Origin: Candidatus Sumerlaeota bacterium
Lineage (GTDB): Bacteria; Sumerlaeota; Sumerlaeia; JAFGJS01
Length of the DNA: 36,323 nt
Assembly: GCA_016928995.1 (NCBI GenBank)
Contig: JAFGJS010000108.1
Span: forward strand, 1-36,323
Direction: 5' to 3'
This document shows positions 1 through 7,690 of the stretch, piece after piece. The position numbers and the translations under genes were made by a program. Position 1 is the stretch's first letter, and each line of letters opens with the position of its first letter. The notes below the pieces were generated by a model. That model ran no database searches and was not told the DNA's origin. It was given only the letters and a program-made list of their open reading frames with translations.

Positions 1-69
1 CTGATGGCGCTGGAACTTGCCAGACGTAACAACGACTGGGAAAGAATCTGGGGAGAAATCGCTGCGTAG
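1..69 (+). CDS. C-terminal end of an unidentified protein (partial)
   Basis: Frame 1 is open from the first base and ends in TAG at 67-69. It encodes the last 22 residues of a protein, ending NNDWERIWGEIAA. The amphipathic, Trp-containing tail looks like ordinary coding sequence, but it is too short to assign to a family. Its start lies outside the window. A weak hairpin at 83-101 follows it. Confidence 0.45.
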   Translation: MMALELARRNNDWERIWGEIAA

Positions 70-82
70 CTGAAGAGAGTTG

Positions 83-114
83 CGCCCTAGCGGATGGGGC
101 GTATCTTGATTTTG
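83..114 (+). terminator. weak hairpin after the partial gene
   Basis: CGCCC (83-87) pairs with GGGCG (97-101) across a nine-base loop, and a short T-containing tract follows at 102-113. The stem is short, so this is only a possible factor-independent terminator for the gene ending at 69. Confidence 0.25.
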
Positions 115-128
115 TCTGGTGTTTTTTC

Positions 129-152
129 TTGCTCCTGCTCTTGCTCTTGCTC
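129..152. repeat. hexamer array (TTGCTC)n, four units
   Basis: Four phased hexamers lie here: TTGCTC, CTGCTC, TTGCTC, TTGCTC. The complementary type of unit (GAGCAA/AAGCAA) recurs in opposite orientation at 378-392, on the other side of the palindrome at 229-285. No gene covers it. Confidence 0.7.
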
Positions 153-228
153 GGATAAACCGTCTTTTCATGCAGCCGGACATTTCTTTTCATAGACATC
201 TCTCGAAAGTCATAGCGGATTCAATCAA

Positions 229-285
229 GTGGGAACGACCGTCCTCAGCCGCGAATGATTCGGGGCTGAGGACAGCCTCTCCCAC
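229..285. repeat. 57-bp palindromic repeat, copy A
   Basis: An imperfect inverted repeat begins GTGGGA (229-234) and ends TCCCAC (280-285), with inner arms GTCCTCAGCC (241-250) and GGCTGAGGAC (263-272). The right half, read in reverse complement, matches the left half of the repeat at 29116-29143 with one mismatch in 28 bases. A T-rich run at 294-301 follows, so on the plus strand it could also act as a terminator. It is intergenic, about 160 bases beyond the partial gene at 1-69. Confidence 0.75.
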
Positions 286-313
286 ATGAACGTTATTTTT
301 TTATGAGATGTTC

Positions 314-395
314 TAATCGAAATCGCTATCGGAATCGATTTGACGCCACTTGATCTTATAGAGCCGATCTCGATTGAGAGCAAAAGCAAGAGTCA
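314..395. repeat. degenerate hexamer repeats (ATCG-type and GAGCAA-type)
   Basis: Positions 314-341 hold four units of the form NNATCG (TAATCG, AAATCG, CTATCG, GAATCG). Positions 366-392 continue with GATCTC, GATTGA and then GAGCAA, AAGCAA, GAG. The same GATNNN-type units form a cleaner array at 29054-29101 and a partial one at 10753-10846. The rest of 70-518 contains no convincing gene. Confidence 0.55.
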
Positions 396-444
396 TATGC
401 GCAAAATCCGGATTTAGTTGATCTGCGCCAGGATGCATGAAAAT

Positions 445-484
445 AATGTGGCGCCGCGCGGGATTCGAGAACCCGCGCGGCGCC
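445..484 (-). terminator. terminator of the flagellar operon
   Basis: A perfect 13-bp G+C-rich stem is formed by GGCGCCGCGCGGG (450-462) and CCCGCGCGGCGCC (472-484) around a nine-base loop. Read on the minus strand it lies 34 bases after the flgE stop and is followed by a T-rich stretch (ACATTATTTTCAT). Position and structure fit a factor-independent terminator ending the fliF-flgE transcript. Confidence 0.7.
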
Positions 485-518
485 GGATGTGTTACGAACC
501 GCTCAACGATGTTGGGGT

Positions 519-1838
519 TTACCGTTTCAGGTTCACCACTTCTTCAAGCATATCGTCGCTGGTGGAGAGGACGCGCGAGCTGGCTTGCAGCGCGCGCTGG
601 CTGCTGATCAGTTTCACGAATTCACCGGAGATATCGACGTTCGAGAGTTCCAGCGATTCCGCGATGATCTTTCCGGCTGAGCCAGTTCCTGGCGTGCTGA
701 TATTCGGCACGCCCGATTCGGGCGAATCAGCCCAGCGGTTGCCCGCCACTTTGATTAAACCGTTCTGATTCTGGAAAGTGGCCAGCGCCAACTGCGCCAG
801 GCTGCGCGAACGCCCATTGCTGAACACGCCGGTGATGACGCCCTCATTGTCGATGGAGATGCCGCGCAGCGTTCCTGCCCCGTAGCCGTCTTGCGAGACG
901 TAATTGATCAGGGACGCGGAGGCGAATTGAGTCGTGCCGTCATATCCCGTGCCTCCATCGTCGACAGCGTCTCCAAAGTTGAATCCGATGGCCTGATTAA
1001 GCACCACTCCGCCAGCGAAACTGAAACTTGAGGAAGTGAGCGTGGAGGTTTGCAGCGCGCCGCTGGTGTCGAAGATCAGCGTGCCGTTGGCTTGTATCGC
1101 GCCGTCAGCGCCGGCTGGGATCGTCACGCTGGAATCCAGCTCGTCGGCGTCCACCATGGCGTTCCAGTCCCAGGAGTTCGGAGCGGTCGCTGGATCTTGC
1201 TTGGTGAAATAGACCGTCACGGTATGGCTGCTGCCGAGCGAATCGTAGACTTCGACCGAGGTGTAGAAATTGGATGTGCCGGTCGGATTCGTCACGTCGA
1301 AGGGGCCGACGTAATCGTCATCCGCGTTCAGATTGGCGTTCAGCTGCACGCCGGTTCCCGGCTCCACGCCGTCTCCTGTCGGGTTCGGCGGCGACACGGC
1401 GCTGCTCAGGGCGATGCTTTGCAGCTCCAAGTCGAGAGTTCCACTTTCGTTGAACTGGTAGCCCTGGACAAACATGCCGTCGCTGGCGACGACGTAGCCG
1501 TCCGCATTCAGTTCAAATGCGCCGGTGCGCGTGTATCGCTGAGTGGCGCCGACCTCGTCGCTAAGGACGAAAAAGCCGTCGCCGTCGATCGCAAGATCGA
1601 GCACCTGGCCTGTGTTCTCAAACGATCCCTGAGAATAATTGGTCTGCACATTGTTGACCATGACGCCGCGGCCCAATGGATTGGACAGGTTCGAACCGAC
1701 CAAATCGGCGAAACGCACTGCCGAGGACTTGAAGCCGTTCGTGTTGACGTTCGCGATGTTGTTGCCGATGGCCTGCAGCGCGGCGCTGTTGCTGCGAATG
1801 CCGGACACCCCGGTGTAAAGAGCGCTAACGAGTGACAT
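519..1838 (-). CDS. flgE: Flagellar hook protein FlgE
   Basis: FlgE polymerises outside the cell into the hook that joins the basal-body rod to the filament. The protein has 439 residues, normal for the family. The N-terminal rod/hook segment (residues 1-35) carries the diagnostic NIANVNTNGFK motif. The FlgE core beta domains follow, and the C-terminal coiled segment ends with NVDISGEFVKLISSQRALQ, typical of hook and rod proteins. The start is fixed by a good Shine-Dalgarno (AAGGAGA, on the complement of 1846-1852) about eight bases upstream of ATG. It is the last gene of the operon, 59 bases after flgD and just before the hairpin terminator at 450-484. Chance of another axial protein (FlgG/FlgF) is small because of the length and the flgD neighbour. 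Confidence 0.95.
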   Translation of the reverse strand: MSLVSALYTGVSGIRSNSAALQAIGNNIANVNTNGFKSSAVRFADLVGSNLSNPLGRGVMVNNVQTNYSQGSFENTGQVLDLAIDGDGFFVLSDEVGATQRYTRTGAFELNADGYVVASDGMFVQGYQFNESGTLDLELQSIALSSAVSPPNPTGDGVEPGTGVQLNANLNADDDYVGPFDVTNPTGTSNFYTSVEVYDSLGSSHTVTVYFTKQDPATAPNSWDWNAMVDADELDSSVTIPAGADGAIQANGTLIFDTSGALQTSTLTSSSFSFAGGVVLNQAIGFNFGDAVDDGGTGYDGTTQFASASLINYVSQDGYGAGTLRGISIDNEGVITGVFSNGRSRSLAQLALATFQNQNGLIKVAGNRWADSPESGVPNISTPGTGSAGKIIAESLELSNVDISGEFVKLISSQRALQASSRVLSTSDDMLEEVVNLKR

Positions 1839-1897
1839 TGTCGTATCTCCTTCGTGTTATATGATCATCGTTTCATTGATTATTTTCGGTGTAATTT

Positions 1898-2584
1898 TTA
1901 TTCTGCCCCGCTCTCGGGTTGTTGCACGGCGATCACCTGGCTCAAACTGACCAGTCCCGAGGCGGTCTGCAAATAAGCCTCGCCGTTGACGAATTCCACG
2001 CCCGTCACGATGTGAGTGGAGCACGCCGCCGCGCTCACCGCGTAGCCGGAGCTGTCCGTCGCCACGATTGTGAAGGAATAGTCGCCGTCTTGAACTTTTT
2101 GGCCGAATTTATCCATCCCATCCCATTCGAAGACGTTCGAGCCGGAGGTAAGATCCGAGAGTTGGTACGTGTTGATTTCGTTGCCGGTGTTGTCGAAGAA
2201 CGTGATCGCCACGTTTTCCGCGTCGTCTTCCAGGCTGAATTCCAGCGCGGCCGCTTCGCCGTCGGCCACGGTCAGCGTATCCGTGGACAGCTGCACTTCG
2301 TTGCCGATCAGGTTCAGTGTGCCGAGTTTGCTCAATGCGGATTGCGCGTTGGTCAAATCCTCGAATGAGTCGTTGATGTTGATCATCTGCTCCAGCGCGG
2401 AGAACTGCGCAAGCTGTGCGGCAAATTCAGCGCTGTCTTGAGGATTCAGCGGATCTTGATTTTTGAGTTGAGTGACTAGCAGATTGAGAAAATCCAGTTG
2501 ACCCAGTTCGGAGTTGCTCGAACTTGATTTCGTTGAAGTCGTGGTGGCCGCCGCCAGCGAACTGTTCACTGATGAAATTGACAT
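1898..2584 (-). CDS. flgD: Hook-capping scaffold protein FlgD
   Basis: FlgD caps the growing hook and guides FlgE assembly; it is exported and later replaced. The 228-residue protein starts with a Ser/Thr-rich disordered tail (residues 1-27). The family signature FLNLLVTQLKNQDPLNPQDS (about residues 32-51) and QFSALEQM follow. The C-terminal half fits the FlgD Tudor-like/FnIII-like domain, with an FEWDGMDKFGQKVQDGDYSF segment typical of FlgD. A strong AAGGAG site precedes the ATG. It sits between fliK and flgE, the standard order, with 53- and 59-base spacers. Confidence 0.95.
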   Translation of the reverse strand: MSISSVNSSLAAATTTSTKSSSSNSELGQLDFLNLLVTQLKNQDPLNPQDSAEFAAQLAQFSALEQMININDSFEDLTNAQSALSKLGTLNLIGNEVQLSTDTLTVADGEAAALEFSLEDDAENVAITFFDNTGNEINTYQLSDLTSGSNVFEWDGMDKFGQKVQDGDYSFTIVATDSSGYAVSAAACSTHIVTGVEFVNGEAYLQTASGLVSLSQVIAVQQPESGAE

Positions 2585-2637
2585 GATCGTCTCCTTCGAC
2601 TATTAACCTTCCTGAATTTAATATCTTCGCATGCCGC

Positions 2638-4155
2638 TTACGCCACGATGCTCACTTTGCGATAGCCGGTGTGCCAGCCGATGATTGAGCGCAGACGCGC
2701 CCGATTCAGCCATGCCGCGTCGTCCGTCTCGTCGTCGGACAGCGCCGGTCCGTTCCAGCCCGTCGCGCCGGATGCGCCGGAGTTTTGCGTGTTGCGGTTG
2801 TCCTGCCGTCCCTGCGCCCAGCTGCCCAGCGTGAACTCCAGTTGCGCGTCGGAGTAGCCTTGTTGGGCGAATGCCTGGCGCAATTCCGTGACGTTGTTTT
2901 GCAAGATCTCGCGCACGATCGGGGTTTCCGTGTGAAACACCGTGCGCAGGGCATGACCGGAGCGCAGATCCAGCTCTACCTGCAGCCGACCCAGTTCCGG
3001 CGGCCGCAGTTCCATTTTCAGCGACTGGTTGTCCTGTTGGGCCAATTGTCTCAGATTCAGCCTTCCGCGCACTTGATCCAGCACGTCGATTTGCAGGATG
3101 CGCTGGTCGCTGCGCGGCGTTGTGTCAAGCGCGTTGGTCTCGGCCACGCCGGATGGCGCGGGAGCGTCCGCGATTTGTTGAATTCCCACGGGCAGCGCGC
3201 GCGTTTCGACTCCCCGAACGCCCAGACGTTCGGCAAGGCTGTCGATGACGCGCCGCGCCGGCGCCAGTTCAGGATCAACGCCCTTTTGCGCCATGACGCT
3301 CGCCAGTCCCAGCAGCGCAGAGAGATTGGCGGAAGGCGCCGCGATTGCATTCGCGGCGCTCGATGTCGATGCGTTTTGTGAAACTTGAGTCAGCGCCTGG
3401 CTGGCGGCTTCGCGTCCGGCGAGGATTAATTGCGCCGCCTGGCGCAGATTGGATACGTCCAGCAAGGGCGATGCGTCGTCTTGCGTATTGGGCAACGCAG
3501 ATTCCAGCGATGCATCCAACGTAAAGATTCCAGCTTGCAGCGTCTTGCCGGTTTGTCCGTTGAGCAGCGAAGCATCGGCGGCCGCGGGAAAATAAAAGCG
3601 TTGTTCGCTGCTCGACCATTGCGGCGCCATCGTGAACAGCGTTGTTCCGTTTTGCATGCCGCTTGATTGTGTTTCAAAGGGTAGGAAAATTTTTCCCTGT
3701 ATATCTCCCGGCAATGCCAAATCCGGAAATGCTGGAATCGCAATGGCGTTTTGTCCTGAAGCGGTGTTGATTGCATCGCTTGCCGCTTGCATGGCTGCCG
3801 CTGGATCGTCGCTGGAGGCGCAGAGCAGCTGCATCATGCATGAGAGCGCGGAAAGGATCGTTCCGCTTTTGTCCTGCTGCTGAAGTTGCTCGAAGATTTC
3901 GGCGTTTTCAGGGTCCATCAACTGCAGCAATTCCAGCGTTTCGTCAGACTGCCCGGTTTGCCCGGCGATCTGGATCGCAGCGTTGGAACTACCGGAAAAA
4001 TCAGCAGGAAAAAGGCCGGCTAGCAACGAGCGAAAGCGCTGTGCGGCCGTGGTTTGCAGCGCGACGGATTGCGGCGATCCGCTGACTGTCCCGGAGGCGC
4101 CGCCAGCCTGCGTCAGCTGCGGCATTGGCAGGAATTGCAAAAATGATAGAGACAT
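2638..4155 (-). CDS. fliK: Flagellar hook-length control protein FliK
   Basis: FliK measures hook length and switches the export gate from hook to filament substrates. From the chosen start the protein has 505 residues. The N-terminal two-thirds is low-complexity, rich in Ala, Gln and Ser, as usual for FliK. The C-terminal Flg_hook domain (around residues 365-460) shows the conserved MELRPPELGRLQVELDLRSG stretch and then LRQAFAQQGY. I chose the ATG at 4155 (MSLSFLQFLPM) because an AAGG lies eight bases upstream. The frame stays open to an ATG at 4260, directly after the MotE-like stop, so a 35-residue longer, translationally coupled form is possible, but its extra residues are basic and unlike a FliK N-terminus. 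Confidence 0.88.
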   Translation of the reverse strand: MSLSFLQFLPMPQLTQAGGASGTVSGSPQSVALQTTAAQRFRSLLAGLFPADFSGSSNAAIQIAGQTGQSDETLELLQLMDPENAEIFEQLQQQDKSGTILSALSCMMQLLCASSDDPAAAMQAASDAINTASGQNAIAIPAFPDLALPGDIQGKIFLPFETQSSGMQNGTTLFTMAPQWSSSEQRFYFPAAADASLLNGQTGKTLQAGIFTLDASLESALPNTQDDASPLLDVSNLRQAAQLILAGREAASQALTQVSQNASTSSAANAIAAPSANLSALLGLASVMAQKGVDPELAPARRVIDSLAERLGVRGVETRALPVGIQQIADAPAPSGVAETNALDTTPRSDQRILQIDVLDQVRGRLNLRQLAQQDNQSLKMELRPPELGRLQVELDLRSGHALRTVFHTETPIVREILQNNVTELRQAFAQQGYSDAQLEFTLGSWAQGRQDNRNTQNSGASGATGWNGPALSDDETDDAAWLNRARLRSIIGWHTGYRKVSIVA

Positions 4156-4262
4156 GGCGCGAACCTTAATACGAAATGCGTTCGTGATGCGCCATGCCGG
4201 CAAGACAACTGCTCTCTTCCCTGACGCGCCCGTGATTTTCGGGGCGCGACGCCGCTCCATGA

Positions 4263-4925
4263 TTACGGCAGATTTTGCGCGTCCGGTTTGTGAATGCGGT
4301 TCATCTCTGCGATCATTTTCGCCGTCACATCGGCGTCAAGGGCGGAGACGATTTCGCCTGCTTTTTTCGAGTCCAGTTGGAGCAGGATCGAGGCCGCGAG
4401 GCCGATGTCGATCTGCTGAAAGATCTCCGCCGCTTTCCGTGCGTCGGTTTTTTTGTCGTTCAGCACCACGACCAACTGATCGATCTTTTTTTGGCGGACC
4501 TTGTCCACCTTGAGGATCTCCTGATCGAGCCGTTCGCGCAGCGTCTTGATCTGCTGCGCTTGCCGTTCGATGTCTTGCTCCAGAGTCAGGAGTTCCTGCC
4601 GTTTATGCTCCAGCTGTTTCTCACGCTTCTGGATTTGCTGCTCGCGGTCGCGCAGGTCGCGAATCCATTCGCGTAGGATCGAATCTTCCTTGCCTGTTTC
4701 GGCCTGCCCGATCCGCTGAGCGTAATCCATCGGCGCTTCGGACGCTTCTGCCGGCGCGGCGTTTTTTGCCTCGTCCGGTCTGGCGTTTTTATCTTCCGCA
4801 TAAGACGTGCCAGAAAGCGCGCCGGTGAACATCGCCGCAGGTAATACTGCCATGCCGATGGCTATGAATAGGACGCTTAGCGTCCGGCGTCCGATGCGTC
4901 CGTTTGCTGATTGATTCGGATTCAT
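4263..4925 (-). CDS. MotE-like flagellar protein (COG3334 type)
   Basis: This is a membrane-anchored coiled-coil protein of 220 residues. An N-terminal hydrophobic segment (about residues 15-38) could be a signal anchor. A long charged heptad region (about residues 80-160) is followed by a MgtE-N-like module (about 163-215) with IDIGLAASILLQLDSKKAGE and IVSALDADVTAKMIAEM. This architecture is known for MotE-family proteins encoded between fliJ and fliK, thought to help motor or export assembly in the periplasm. Its start overlaps the fliJ stop by four bases (ATGA), implying translational coupling. It is not a magnesium transporter, since the MgtE membrane domain is absent. Confidence 0.8.
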   Translation of the reverse strand: MNPNQSANGRIGRRTLSVLFIAIGMAVLPAAMFTGALSGTSYAEDKNARPDEAKNAAPAEASEAPMDYAQRIGQAETGKEDSILREWIRDLRDREQQIQKREKQLEHKRQELLTLEQDIERQAQQIKTLRERLDQEILKVDKVRQKKIDQLVVVLNDKKTDARKAAEIFQQIDIGLAASILLQLDSKKAGEIVSALDADVTAKMIAEMNRIHKPDAQNLP

Positions 4926-5398
4926 GATTGCGTCACCTTTTCTTCCACGGCATTTTTTTCCCGTTCGCGGCGGCTGAACTGAAAAACCGCGAAGTCGTTC
5001 ATTTCCTTCATTTCCTGCCTTCGCTCGTCATACTCATAAGCCTTTAATTCTTCTTTTTTCAGCGCTTCCAGGGTTTCCACTTCCCGCAGAGCTTCCACCA
5101 GGTGCTGTCGGCGGATTTCCGCGATTCGCCGCAACTGCACAACGCGTTCATCCTGATCGCGGATTTGCAGCGCGAGTCCATCCAGATGGCGCTGACGCAA
5201 CAAGTATTCATGCGGCGGGATGCCATGCTCGGCGCAAAGGCTCAAATCCATCGCGGCGTCAACGCGCGCATGACGCAGCGCCTCTCGAAACTGCTCTGCG
5301 TCGTTCAGCCGCGATTGAGCCGCGGTGTATTCGCGCTGCCGTTCGTCCTGCAACGTCAGGCGATACTCCAGGACTTCTTCGAGTGAAAAATGAAACAT
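4922..5398 (-). CDS. fliJ: Flagellar export protein FliJ
   Basis: FliJ is the coiled-coil stalk of the FliHIJ export ATPase complex and escorts chaperones to the gate. The 158-residue protein is almost entirely charged alpha-helix, beginning MFHFSLEEVLEYRLTLQDER, a common FliJ N-terminus, and ending in a Glu/Lys-rich helix. The sequence is poorly conserved in this family, so the call leans on size, coiled coil and position between fliI and the MotE-like gene. It overlaps the latter by four bases. A 112-base spacer with a large AT-rich inverted repeat separates it from fliI, an unusually long gap inside this operon. Confidence 0.85.
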   Translation of the reverse strand: MFHFSLEEVLEYRLTLQDERQREYTAAQSRLNDAEQFREALRHARVDAAMDLSLCAEHGIPPHEYLLRQRHLDGLALQIRDQDERVVQLRRIAEIRRQHLVEALREVETLEALKKEELKAYEYDERRQEMKEMNDFAVFQFSRREREKNAVEEKVTQS

Positions 5399-5410
5399 GG
5401 CGTCGACTGT

Positions 5411-5500
5411 TAATTTGGATTTTTGAATTTAGATTTTAGATTTACTCAAGCAAACCGCCCTTTATGAAAATCGAAAATCTAAATTCCAAAATCAAAAATT
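5411..5500. repeat. AT-rich long inverted repeat between fliI and fliJ
   Basis: The left arm (5411-5443) and right arm (5467-5500) are near-perfect reverse complements of about 33 bases, each built of ATTTAGATTTT/GATTTTGG-like words. The core is a non-AT-rich loop (CTCAAGCAAACCGCCC). It fills the fliI-fliJ spacer and would form a long hairpin in the mRNA. The arms resemble an inserted palindromic element more than a terminator, since transcription must continue to flgE. Confidence 0.75.
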
Positions 5501-5510
5501 ACTGTTTCCT

Positions 5511-6860
5511 TTATCGTTGCTGTTGTTGTTCCTTTCTTCCGGCCTGCATGGTTTTCACGAGGTCTTGCAGACTGCTTTGAAAATCCGCCGATTCGCTGAG
5601 ATCCTGCTTCAGGTATTTGATGATATGGGGATAATCCCGGATCGCCTGATCCACTTCGGGATTCGCGCCCGATTTATACGCGCCGATGTTGATCAGCGTT
5701 TCCGCCTTTTGATACGCGGATATACTGGAGAGCGTTTGACCCGCGAGCCGGAAATGCTCGTTTGCCACTACATCCACCATCAGGCGGCTTTTGCTGCGCA
5801 GCACGTCGATGGCCGGGAAGTGGTGCTTGTCGGCCAGGTCGCGGCTGAGCACGATGTGCCCATCGAGGATCGAACGCACCGCGTCGGCGATGGGATCGTT
5901 CATGTCGTCCCCCTCGACGAGCACGGTGTAAAAACCGGTGACCGATCCGCATCCCGCCGCGCCCATGCCGGCTTGTTCCAGCAGCTTCGGCAGCATCGCC
6001 AGCACGGACGGAGTGTAACCCTTGGTGGTGGGCGGTTCGCCGATGGCCAGGCCGATCTCACGTTGGGCCATGGCCAGGCGCGTGACGCTGTCCATCATCA
6101 ACATCACGTTCCGGCCTTGTGCGCTGAACCAGCGCGCAAGGGCCGTGGCTACGAACGCGCCGTGTACGCGCTCCAACGGCGAACTGTCGCTCGTGGCGAC
6201 GACGACGACGCTGCGTTTCAGGCCCTCTTCGCCCAGGTCTTTCTCCAGAAACTCGCGCACCTCGCGTCCACGTTCACCGATCAGTCCGATGACATTGATG
6301 TCGGCCTTGGTGTAGCGCGCCATCATGCCCAGCAGCACGCTCTTGCCCACGCCGGAACCGGACATGATGCCGACGCGCTGGCCGATGGCGCAAGTCAGCA
6401 GGCCGTTGATCGCGCGCACGCCCACATCCAGCGGATGCTCGATGCGTTGACGTTCAAACGGATTGATCGGCGCGTTGTAAATTGGAAATTCCTCAGTGTA
6501 ATCGAGCCGGTCCTTGCCGTCGATGGGGCGGCCCAAGCCGTTGAGCACGCGGCCCATCAATCCCGGTCCGACACGCACGGTGGGATTTTGCTTCACTGCC
6601 ACGATCCGCGAGCCGGGATGCAGGCCGCGCATCGCGCCCAGCGGCATCAGGATCACCTTGTCCTCGCGGAATCCGACGATTTCAGCAAACACCGGCTCGT
6701 CCGAGTGGGAGGAGTAAATTTCGCACAGACGGCCGACGGATGCATCCGGGCAGTGTCCTTCGATGACCGTGCCGACAACCTGCGTCACCTTGCCCGAGGC
6801 CTGGATCGTCTCCAGCCCTTCGACGGTGCGTTCATAATTTTGCAGACAGCTGCCCATCAT
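5511..6860 (-). CDS. fliI: Flagellum-specific export ATPase FliI
   Basis: FliI is the cytoplasmic hexameric ATPase that energises substrate loading at the flagellar type III export gate. The protein has 449 residues, the usual length. An N-terminal beta-barrel domain (about 1-95) precedes the Walker A loop SGSGVGKS (about residue 165). LIGERGREVREF, the Walker B strand VMLMMDSVTRLAMAQREIGL and EPPTTKGYTPSVLAMLPKLLE are all diagnostic of FliI over F1-ATPase beta. Two adjacent ATG codons (6860 and 6857) are possible starts, with GGCGAG just upstream. It lies 16 bases downstream of fliH. Confidence 0.97.
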   Translation of the reverse strand: MMGSCLQNYERTVEGLETIQASGKVTQVVGTVIEGHCPDASVGRLCEIYSSHSDEPVFAEIVGFREDKVILMPLGAMRGLHPGSRIVAVKQNPTVRVGPGLMGRVLNGLGRPIDGKDRLDYTEEFPIYNAPINPFERQRIEHPLDVGVRAINGLLTCAIGQRVGIMSGSGVGKSVLLGMMARYTKADINVIGLIGERGREVREFLEKDLGEEGLKRSVVVVATSDSSPLERVHGAFVATALARWFSAQGRNVMLMMDSVTRLAMAQREIGLAIGEPPTTKGYTPSVLAMLPKLLEQAGMGAAGCGSVTGFYTVLVEGDDMNDPIADAVRSILDGHIVLSRDLADKHHFPAIDVLRSKSRLMVDVVANEHFRLAGQTLSSISAYQKAETLINIGAYKSGANPEVDQAIRDYPHIIKYLKQDLSESADFQSSLQDLVKTMQAGRKEQQQQR

Positions 6861-6876
6861 TCTCGCCTGTTCAGTT

Positions 6877-7641
6877 CTACTGATTTTTTTCCAGCAATTC
6901 GTCGCGCACGAGTTTCAATTGATTGGGAATCGTGGCGTCGATCTCGCCGAAGGAGGTGAGGAGGATGCAGCCGCCGCGCTCGATCTTGGGCTCTTCGCGG
7001 ATCGTCAAGTGCTCATAGCGCTCGGCGAACTCCGGGATGGAGCCGCCGTGCTGCTCGATGAGTTGCGCGTCCTGCGGGTGAATCAGCAGCGTCACCGGCT
7101 CGCCCTTGATCGTTTTTTGCAACGCCGCGCGGGCGATATTCAACGTCACCTCGTCATTTGACTTCAATTCGTGATGAACCACTTGCTCCGCGATGCGCAC
7201 GACGAGGCGGATCAGCTGTTTTTGCTCCTCCTGGAACACCGTCTCCTTGACGTTCGCCAGCGCATCGATCAGCTCCTGTAATTTGCGCACGGATTTCTCC
7301 AGCATCTGGCGGCCGAATTCCTCGCCGGCTTTCTGACCCTGCTCAAAGCCGCGTTCATAGGCCTCGCGCTCGATGCGCTCCACTTCGCGCCGCGCCTGTG
7401 CCAGTTGGGCTTCGGCTTCCTTGCGCATGCTCGCTTCAGGGCTCAGGGCCGGCTCATGGCCTTCAGCAAATACGCGCGAGCATTTGCTGCCGGAGCGCGG
7501 CTGGCCGTCTTCCCGGTAGATTTCAAACACGCGCTGATTTGGATCGTCGACCTGTTCATAGTCCTCGACCTGATCCAGATACGAAGGCAGCCCCAGTTGC
7601 GCCTCTTCCGCTTTGATGATTTTGCCTTTTATTTCAGCCAT
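6877..7641 (-). CDS. fliH: Flagellar assembly protein FliH
   Basis: FliH binds FliI and anchors it to the C-ring and export gate. From the chosen start it has 254 residues. The central helix (about 80-150) has the glycine-spaced pattern ERGFEQGQKAGEEFGRQML, a GxxxG-like repeat known in FliH. The C-terminal domain (about 150-250) shows IRLVVRIAEQVVHHEL and GGCILLTSFGEIDATIPNQL, the FliH/V-ATPase E-subunit-like fold. The frame is open further upstream to 7767, but those residues overlap the fliG C-terminus and are basic low-complexity. The ATG at 7641, 49 bases after fliG and preceded by GGCGGG, is the better start. Confidence 0.93.
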   Translation of the reverse strand: MAEIKGKIIKAEEAQLGLPSYLDQVEDYEQVDDPNQRVFEIYREDGQPRSGSKCSRVFAEGHEPALSPEASMRKEAEAQLAQARREVERIEREAYERGFEQGQKAGEEFGRQMLEKSVRKLQELIDALANVKETVFQEEQKQLIRLVVRIAEQVVHHELKSNDEVTLNIARAALQKTIKGEPVTLLIHPQDAQLIEQHGGSIPEFAERYEHLTIREEPKIERGGCILLTSFGEIDATIPNQLKLVRDELLEKNQ

Positions 7642-7690
7642 TGTTTTCCCGCCGTGATTCGATGCTGAACCGGATCTGACGCTTGAGGGT

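Noticed and set aside
445-490. A tRNA T-arm-like sequence (GGTTCTCGAATCC on the minus strand) near 460-475
   Set aside because: It lies inside the perfect terminator stem, and no acceptor, D or anticodon arm can be found around it.
1050-1835. Long open frames opposite the flagellar genes (also 5517-6959 and 9041-9886)
   Set aside because: They mirror the codon structure of flgE, fliI and fliF, and their products are Arg/His/Ala-rich without domains; they are antisense shadows in high-G+C DNA.
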